Below are positions 57,698 to 64,000 of a stretch of 64,000 bases of DNA, one piece after another. This DNA is from Cristatella mucedo (Eukaryota > Bryozoa > Phylactolaemata > Cristatellidae), in the NCBI GenBank assembly GCA_009760855.2, contig WPIO01000066.1, positions 553,501 through 617,500 on the forward strand. The letters run 5' to 3'. The stretch's first letter is position 1. Each line of letters opens with the position of its first letter. The notes under the pieces are model-generated. The model made no database searches and was not told the origin of the DNA. It was given only the letters and a program-made list of their open reading frames with translations. A program made the translations under genes and the position numbers.

Positions 57698-57799
57698 CAA
57701 AATGCACTTTGTCCTATTGCCTCAGTGGAGCTCTAGACTTAGATACCCACGAAATTAAGCCATAATTCACGATGGCTTAAATGAATATATAGATATGAA

Positions 57800-57870
57800 G
57801 TAGTTAATTTACATAGCGCCCTATGATAACTTAATCTTTATTCAGTCGCTTTGCATATGCAGCTATTGCT
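57800..57870 (-). mobile_element. Orphan L2-type tail
   Basis: AATTTACATAGCGCCCTATG then CAGTCGCTTTGCATATGC: a decayed copy of the shared tail, as in SINE-2. Confidence 0.5.
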
Positions 57871-57913
57871 ATTGCCTGCGACGTCAATTAAGGACATTCC
57901 ACCTTCCCTTTGC

Positions 57914-58090
57914 TGAGCAGTGATGGCTCATTAGGTAAGGTGGTTGTTTTTTACGACCTCGTTCCCGAGGTCGTGGGTGCGATTCCTGTGGTGGGCAATC
58001 CTGTATTGCCGCTGCAAGCGGTGGTAATAGCCGTCAAGGTTCTTCTGTCGCAATACAAAAGAGGCTGTTAAATCAGCTAGTATTTTTTTT
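57914..58090 (+). mobile_element. SINE-1 copy, full length
   Basis: TGAGCAGTGATGGCTCATTA start, B box GGTGCGATTCC (one change), end GTTAAATCAGCTAGTA plus a T-run. Confidence 0.87.
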
Positions 58091-58304
58091 GTCAAGGCGA
58101 GCACCTAACCGCCGGCCAAACACGTGTGCAACTTCATCAAATCATAAAGAATCAGAAGTTTTTAAATAGCCTCTCCGTGTAGCAGTTGAAGGTTAAAGGA
58201 ACGTTACATGCTAAGCCGCCTTCTGACCTCTGATTATATGTATATATATAATCATACATTTTAAAATATTAGAATAAATGAAGGTTCTTTTAACTCCCTT
58301 TATG

Positions 58305-58910
58305 TATGGATTACTGACATCCACACATGGATGGCAGCAAACCTTCTTACATTGAATGTTGATACAGCAAACTTGATAGCTATTGGCAAACCAAGTGTGA
58401 TTAAGAAGTTGGAAAGGCTAACGCTAATAACTGACTGTTCTAGCGTATCTCCTGTTGAATGTGCACGAAATCTGGGTGTCTAGTTCCAAAGTGACTTTTC
58501 ATTGCAGTCAAGTCTGCCTACTTTCAGCCACATAACATTTCCAAAATTCGGGTTTGTATTGTTCGACAGGGATAGCAAAACTAAATTGGTCCAAGGGTTT
58601 GTGACATCCCATCTCGACTTATTTAACTCACTGCTTGCTGGTCTACCGGATTGTGCAGTCAAGACCTTACATGCAAAACTCTGCAGCTAAGCTTGTCTGT
58701 CGCGGTTGCCACATCATACTGCTTCTCACCGACGTCTACTTCTAGCTGACCTGCACTGGCTCCTAGTCAAGCAACGCATCGAGTTCAAGGTTCTATCACT
58801 CACTTTCAGGTTCCTTTGTTATTTGGCTCCAGCCCCCACAAAACTTAGCACCGTACCACTCGCTTTTCGAAATCTATCCGTTTACCCATACCTCGTACGA
58901 ATCTAGGTGT
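58305..58910 (+). mobile_element. L2-A-like coding fragment
   Basis: HTWMAANLLTLNVDTANLIA, then NLGV (stop) FQSDFSLQ, and [20 protein letters not shown]: post-RT and C-terminal regions with many breaks. Confidence 0.75.
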
Positions 58911-58914
58911 ACAC

Positions 58915-59820
58915 TGTCCAGTGTGATTTTTAGCTCGAGGACTGCATCAGATTCACAGTCAAGTCCGCAAACCTATCACTACACATTCATCTGAAAGTCT
59001 GGCATATTTAGCTAGTCATGACCATAGCAAAGGTGGTCAGTATATTTGCAACATCTGGTCTAAACTTCAGCAACCAAATAGTCTCAGGTCTTTATGGCTG
59101 TGCAATAAGATGCTTACGGTTGGTGATGCAAAACTATGATGGTGAACTTGCCTTCCGTCATTGCTTCAAATGCCACAATTCACTGATGCTTACCAACCCT
59201 GCACTGACTCGCTTTCAAGAAGCATATTAACTTTAAAGTTCAGTCACTCACTTTTAGGTCTCTCCATTCTCTACTGCGAAAACAAATCTTAGCTGATTTC
59301 GCAGCCTTATTTGTAGAGCAGTGCATTAACAGAGCCTTATCGGCTATCACCGCTGCTTTCATTGGGCAATATTAAATCGCCCAACTTCAGGATTTAAACC
59401 CACGACTTCGTTCGTCAAGACCGTGAACCTGACCTCCTGTCCTATCACGGCCCATGATATCTCTCTAAAAACTTCCTGGTCAGTCTTTGCACTGCCCGCC
59501 AGCACATTTAACTCAATTCATTAGGCTACGTCTCTCACAAATCGTTTGAAAAGTGTGCCTTCAGTTTGTATGCTGCTAAATCCTAGAACTTTCAATCGAC
59601 GCAACAACATCCCATAGCTAGGCTCACTTATAAAGAAGTTAGATCCCATATGTTTATTTCAGGCTTGGGTCCGTTTGTGTGATTGCCCTTCGTGTACGTG
59701 TTCATGGTTTGGTAAACAGATATCGATTGTGCTTACTTTGCAACGAATGTAATGTGCCTAAAAAGAGATTGAGTTCCCTGAGGGCGCTACAGCAAATGTA
59801 TTATTTTTATTATTATGAAT
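58915..59820 (+). mobile_element. L2-like copy interrupted by SINE-1
   Basis: C-terminal coding traces (FATSGLNFSNQIVSGLYGCA) to 59280. After the SINE it resumes with AAATCGTTTGAAAAGTGTGC and ends in the L2-type tail AAGAGATTGAGTTCCCTGAG, GGCGCTACAGCAAATG, TTATTATTAT at 59820. Confidence 0.72.
59288..59453 (-). mobile_element. SINE-1 copy, diverged, inside L2 copy
   Basis: CTTAGCTGATTTCGCAGCC to CCTATCACGGCCC, decayed B box GGATTTAAACCC. Confidence 0.75.
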
Positions 59821-60149
59821 AAATCAATTTCGCACTTCCTTTTCATGACATTTAAAGTGGCTACAAAAAGATTAAGTATTCGATTGCTGTATAAGCATTT
59901 AATGATAATTATTAATATTGCAATTAAAATTATAGCCTAACAAAAATTCAGCTAACAGAAAACAGTAGCCATCGTGGAAAGTATCTCTTGAAGTCAGTAT
60001 CTGCCCTTGGTTTCCAAACGTAGCTGCAATTAAAATTTCCTGTTTCGGATTGTCTGTTCGATACTTTGAGTATTTTTTTACGAACATTGAAGTCAATAAT
60101 ATATATGCAGAGATTATCACTAATGGAAAATAGAAAAAAATATCATTAA
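59821..60149. other. AT-rich unassigned stretch
   Basis: No gene or repeat recognised; an 84-codon minus-strand open frame at 59899-60153 has no recognised domain. Confidence 0.35.
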
Positions 60150-60740
60150 GCATTCATCTGAGAGAACTAAATCTCTTTTTGGTATTTTAAATCACTGAAA
60201 AGACAACGTTCTCTTATCACTTATTGCCATTATGTTCTGTCACTGAAAGTCAGTTAAGCTGAACCTTTCGAGTTTCTAATTTTAAAATTAGTTTTGATTA
60301 TATTTAAAAATTTTGAAATTTCAATTTCAATTTAGGCTTTGAACCTAAATATTTTGATGGTCAAATAAACATTCACTTCAGGGGAATTAATTGTCGTCCA
60401 AGTGCGAATATTGGGCAATACGAGCTAGAGATTTGAAAGAATTTCAGTTGCTGGAAGGCCGAGAACAGTAGGTACATCCGTGTCACATCAGCTGCGAGGA
60501 AAAGCTTTTTGACTTCTACATCGGCAGGTGAGACTGTATAATGTATGAAAAAATGAACTTACTTGAGGTTACTTGAGGTGGATCCCGAGGGAACCGGAAG
60601 TAAGCTGGCCGTGCACGTTAAGGTGCCGGAAACTTTTATTTAGAATAGCTTGAAGTTCAGTCGCAACGACAGCTTGTAAAATAGGCGTTTAAAAAAATTG
60701 GTGCTCAATTTTAACAAACGCTGCTAACAGATCTAGTTGG
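60150..60740 (-). mobile_element. Very old L2-like copy
   Basis: AGAGAACTAAATCTCTTTTT is a decayed tail. CGTCCAAGTGCGAATATTGG, GATCCCGAGGGAACC and GCTGCTAACAGATCTAG correspond to post-RT and RT regions of L2-A on the reverse strand. Confidence 0.5.
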
Positions 60741-60979
60741 AATGGCGGCGAGACCCAGCGAGCCAATATTCTTGAGACAGGCGCAATGCAGTTAAACTGA
60801 CTCTTGCGAATTAATCAGCTCTCAATCCTCACGGAATTTTGCTTGCAATATAAAAACACCAAAATCAATTATTTCCTTGCAATGTGGTTTAAGTGAACCA
60901 AAGATGATCGCATTATCGGTTCCTAGACGTCAAAATTCACGAATCGAGAATAGAGAATATTGGTCGAAATCTGGCTGAT

Positions 60980-61473
60980 TATGCTAGCCACCTTTACCGC
61001 AGCGCGCTCGCGGTCACTCCGGTGACGCAGCCCCATTCGCTCATGCGCCGGTCGCTCATTTTGCTCCCATTCCTTACAGGCGTAGCAGGACAACGCAGCG
61101 AACAGCGCCGGACCCGGCAGTCGGCGGCGGCTGGCCATCACCACCTCAGCCGCCGCTTCGGCGGCGCGGCGGGCTGTTGTCGAAGGCGGCCGCGGAGGCG
61201 GCGCGCGAGCGACGGACGCAGCGAGTGCAGTGAGTGCAGCAACAACCCTGCGATGGAGGCCCCAGGTTATCTACGGTCGGCGACGTGCGGGCGACGAAGC
61301 CGGCTGCGACAGCAGCCGCCGCCGTCTCTAAGCGAGCCGGCTTGCCGGCCGACGGGTAGGCGGGGTCGGTATCCTAGCCACCGAAATTGTTTGCACATGC
61401 GCAGTGCATTGTCTAGTAGCCGGCAACAAGTGTTACTGTAGCGTTTCGTTCAAACACCGACCTCCAGGCGACA
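60980..61473 (+). promoter_or_regulatory. Presumed ODAD4 promoter / 5' UTR (GC-rich)
   Basis: CpG-rich DNA directly upstream of the ODAD4 start. TGCACATGCGCA at 61392-61403 is one base off the NRF1 palindrome. GTAGCCGGCAAC at 61416-61427 contains both half-sites of an RFX X-box, but without the usual 1-3 base spacer. The 139-codon open frame at 61022-61441 is GC-driven and not called. The functional reading is inference. Confidence 0.4.
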
Positions 61474-61593
61474 ATGTACGAAGAGGAGGGTAGCGAAGAG
61501 GGCCCGGCTGGAACCTACGCGATCTACCGAGCCGAAGGAGATGCTCTATGCAAACAGGGCAACTACACGAAAGCCATCGAGAGCTACTCGACG
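61474..61593 (+). CDS. ODAD4: ODAD4 exon 1
   Basis: 40 codons, donor ACG|GTAAAA, phase 0. Covers the acidic N-terminus and helix A of TPR1 (YRAEGDALCKQGNYTKAIES). Confidence 0.9.
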
Positions 61594-64000
61594 GTAAAAG
61601 AGGAGGCGCTCAGCCGCCGAGCTTCAGCTGCTCGCGGCGGCCGGCCGCGCCTGGCGTCCTCCGCTAAAGCGAAAGCCTTGCAACAAATCGAGATATACCA
61701 GGCGAACGATTGAACTTGACGATTTCGCCGCGCGCGGTGACAAGTTTATGCGGGTGAAGTTGAGTTATCACCAACCGATTGACATCCTTCCTTTACAGAA
61801 TATATGCGAAGTGAATATGCGAAGTGATTAGAATAAGATTTAGTTGCCCGAGGGAGGTATGCCAATTTCTTCTTCTTGTTATTATTGTAGTCAGTAACCA
61901 CGGTCGAGGTGACGCGCCCTGAGCAGCCTCCCAGCGCCTTCTCGTGCAGGACGTATAAGCCAGTTTACCACTTCATTTGCTGCCAGTTCTTAGATCCCTC
62001 TTTTGATGACTGTTTACGCATTGATCTCAGGCCCTGGGTCCCAAATCTTCGGTGAGTTGAGCCAACGGTCGTAGGGGTAGGGGCAGAGGGAGGCCGGCCA
62101 GCAGCAAAAGCAGCAGCAGCAGCAGCAGCTTCCGGTAGGAGTTGGCCGTCTGCTCTCACCGTCGCACAGGCGCTCGAGTTGCGACCGGGCGACAAGACGT
62201 GCCTGGTGTGCCGCTCCAAGTGTCAGCTGCAGCTGGGCGACACCAACAAAGCGCTTGAAGATGCCGAGGCGTCGCTGTCCGAGGATAAAGACTACCCAAA
62301 GGTGAGGGAGTGCAGTGACGGCAGCCTGCCGCCAGCGCTGCTGCAGCTGCACGCACCGAGCACTGCACGCTCACCCACTCCACGTCAGCTCGGCCGGACG
62401 ATGCAGCGTCCCGATGCAGCCGGCGCAGGCTGAGCGTGCGTGCGCCGTCTTTCGGTTCTCTGTTCTGACCCTACCCACCCCCCCGAATGCAGGGCATCTT
62501 CGCCAAAGCCGAGGCTCTGTACAGCCGCGGCGAGTTCGAGCTGGCTCTCATGTTCTACCACCGAGGCAACAAGCTGAGACCGGAAGTGCAGGAATTCCGA
62601 CTGGGCATACAGAAAGCTCAAGAGGCCATCGACAACGCCGTCGGCAGTACGTGGTTTGACGCAGCAGCTCAGCAAGACAAAGTGCCAGCTGTTACTTGAC
62701 TGGCGCCAGTGGAGGGGGAGGATGCTGGCTTGCGCATGGAGCAGATGACAAGCAGCTGCGCCACTGGCGTGCTTTAGTTTCGGGGTTGTGCTGCTGCTGC
62801 TGCTTTAGTTTTGGGGCTGTGCTGCTGCTGCTTTCGATCGAAGGGTTGGAGGTACAGCTGGTTCTTGCGCCGAAGTTTTTCCCTCTCATGTAGCAGTGTG
62901 AAGCGCAAGGTAGCAGCACCACTAAGCTGCAGGCAGCCGCTTGAACTCGTGCCGAAACTTTGGGTAGCTCAGTGACACGTTATAACATGAAAAAATCCTA
63001 CCTGATTAAACAGCCTCTTTTTGTATAGCGACAGAAGAGCCTTTACGGCTATCACCACCGCTTGCAGCGGCGATAAAGGATCGCCCACCGCAGAAATCGA
63101 ACCCACGACCTCGGGACCAAGGTCGTGAAAGCAACCGCCTTACCTAGTGTGCCATCACGGCTCACCAAGCATAGTGTGGCCAGCTACGAGCACACGAGCA
63201 CTGGCCATGTGCATGCGTATGCATGCAGGTGAGCTGTTGTGTCTGCCTGGGTGTATGTGTGTTTGCACATGTGTGTGTGTTTGTGTCTGTTAGTTGAGTG
63301 TGTGTGAGTGTGTCTGTGAGTGAGTGTGTGTGTGCGCAAGCCCAGTGTGCGTGCTGTGGTACGTCTGATATGTTAGCATGCCGACGTTCCTAGGAGGGCT
63401 CTGGGAAAGCACTTGACGTCACTTGGAACTTGTTGACGTGCAGAAGAACCCGCCAAGCTGGCATCGCTAGTTCATAACAGCTCATTCAAAACTGGGCAGT
63501 TATGGCATATTATATCCGGCAGCCATGATGGCCCCAGCTTAGAACCCCCCCAGTAAAGCACGACAGATAAGTACATAAGCAGGATAAGTCTACGAGCCGA
63601 GCTCACATGAGAGCGCGGGCACAGATTGGCTGGTGAAAACAAGCGAGTGATTTAAAATTGAACATGAGCTGAGAATCTTGAAATCGGTCCAACAGATATC
63701 CCCGGTTCTCATAGAGTGAAATGCAAAATAATGTGCCGTTACTATTATTATTCGACTTGAGTCAGCAAAGAAGTAAATGGATGACTAGTCTAATTGGGAA
63801 GTTGTTTTGATCAGTAGGCTGGAGCAAGAGAATGCATTGCTCCCCGTGCTAGAGAGCGGCCTCGGGCGACTCATAGCGTGGTGGTGTGAACGTTTACCTG
63901 ATTTCTTTGTGATACCTTTGGGTATACTGCTGCTATCTTTGCTGTGACTATTTATGAGATGTCCTCGGATATGCTTCACAAAACAGGACCTGCATAGCAT
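61474..64000 (+). CDS. ODAD4: ODAD4 (TTC25), outer dynein arm docking subunit, 5' part
   Basis: ODAD4 is a TPR protein of the docking complex that anchors outer dynein arms to ciliary doublet microtubules. Three plus-strand exons are clear: 61474-61593 (MYEEEGSEEGPAGTYAIYRA ... NYTKAIESYST), 62170-62301 (ALELRPGDKTCLVCRSKCQL ... LEDAEASLSED), 62493-62646 (GIFAKAEALYSRGEFELALM, FYHRGNKLRPE, FRLGIQKAQEAIDNAVG). They join in phase and align without gaps to residues about 10-145 of vertebrate TTC25, covering its first TPR pairs. The start ATG follows CCAGGCGACA. Later exons are not found up to 64000, so the gene continues past the window; a SINE-1 sits in the next intron. Confidence 0.92.
61594..62169. 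other. ODAD4 intron 1
   Basis: 61790-61880 resembles an L2-type tail (TATGCGAAGTGATTAGAATA, AGTTGCCCGAGGGAGG, ATTATTATTG). A (GCA)n run lies at about 62107-62132. Confidence 0.6.
62170..62301 (+). CDS. ODAD4: ODAD4 exon 2
   Basis: 44 codons, acceptor CGTCGCACAG, donor AAAG|GTGAGG, phase 0. Contains CLVCRSKCQLQLGDTNKALE, the most conserved stretch of the first TPRs. Confidence 0.92.
62493..62646 (+). CDS. ODAD4: ODAD4 exon 3
   Basis: 51 codons plus 1 base, acceptor CGAATGCAG, donor GGCA|GTACGT. Contains ALMFYHRGNKLRPE and IQKAQEAIDNAVG; the split codon is expected to be Ser. Confidence 0.92.
62647..62994. other. ODAD4 intron 3, start
   Basis: Short GCT/CTG repeats at about 62785-62835. No further exon. 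Confidence 0.5.
62995..63165 (-). mobile_element. SINE-1 copy in ODAD4 intron
   Basis: TCCTACCTGATTAAACAGCC to GTGCCATCACGGCTCAC, full length and near consensus, antisense to ODAD4. Confidence 0.9.
63221..63345. repeat. GT-rich microsatellite
   Basis: Interrupted (GT)n with GTGAGT and GTCTGT units. Confidence 0.85.
63346..64000. other. ODAD4 intron, end of window
   Basis: No exon with TPR-like sequence and no clear repeat seen to the end of the window. Confidence 0.4.

Noticed and set aside
61022-61441. 139-codon plus-strand frame upstream of ODAD4
   Set aside because: GC-driven low-complexity sequence in a presumed promoter/5' UTR; no domain.

Overview
This is a stretch of animal nuclear DNA, probably from an invertebrate. 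It holds widely spaced exons with GT/AG borders, two recognisable animal genes, and a very high load of LINE, SINE, LTR and hAT transposons. One host gene is ODAD4 (TTC25), a motile-cilium protein, so the organism has motile cilia. I cannot name the phylum from the sequence.

Layout. Positions 1-4.1 kb are stacked 3' ends of an L2-like LINE (called L2-A here). 4.1-6.2 kb is GC-rich DNA with a 233 bp perfect duplication and CT-rich simple repeats. 7.1-14.4 kb is a nested stack: a broken hAT transposon on the minus strand holds an L2-A copy, which holds a second LINE (LINE-B), which holds two solo LTRs. 17.5-35.8 kb is the FBXO22 gene on the minus strand. Its six exons join in phase to 403 codons and its introns are full of transposons, including the longest L2-A copy (25.4-29.1 kb). 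36-41 kb holds old LINE fragments and a short SPIN-like hAT element with perfect 8 bp target duplications. 41.9-46.6 kb is a GC-rich minus-strand gene for a coiled-coil protein I do not recognise. 47.5-60.7 kb is again transposons and microsatellites, including a second nest (LINE-B, solo LTR, L2-A fragment, another solo LTR). From 61.47 kb to the right edge lies the 5' part of ODAD4 on the plus strand (three exons seen; the gene runs out of the window).

How the mobile elements fit together. L2-A, a tRNA-derived SINE (SINE-2) and many orphan fragments end in the same short tail, a hairpin with GCGCC/GGCGC outer arms followed by ATT repeats. This is the usual sign of a SINE borrowing the reverse transcriptase of an L2-clade LINE. 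A second tRNA-derived SINE (SINE-1, about 170 bp) is present in about a dozen copies. No LINE here looks able to move: all have stops, frameshifts or truncations. There are no bacterial-type features, rRNA genes, true tRNA genes or CRISPR arrays.
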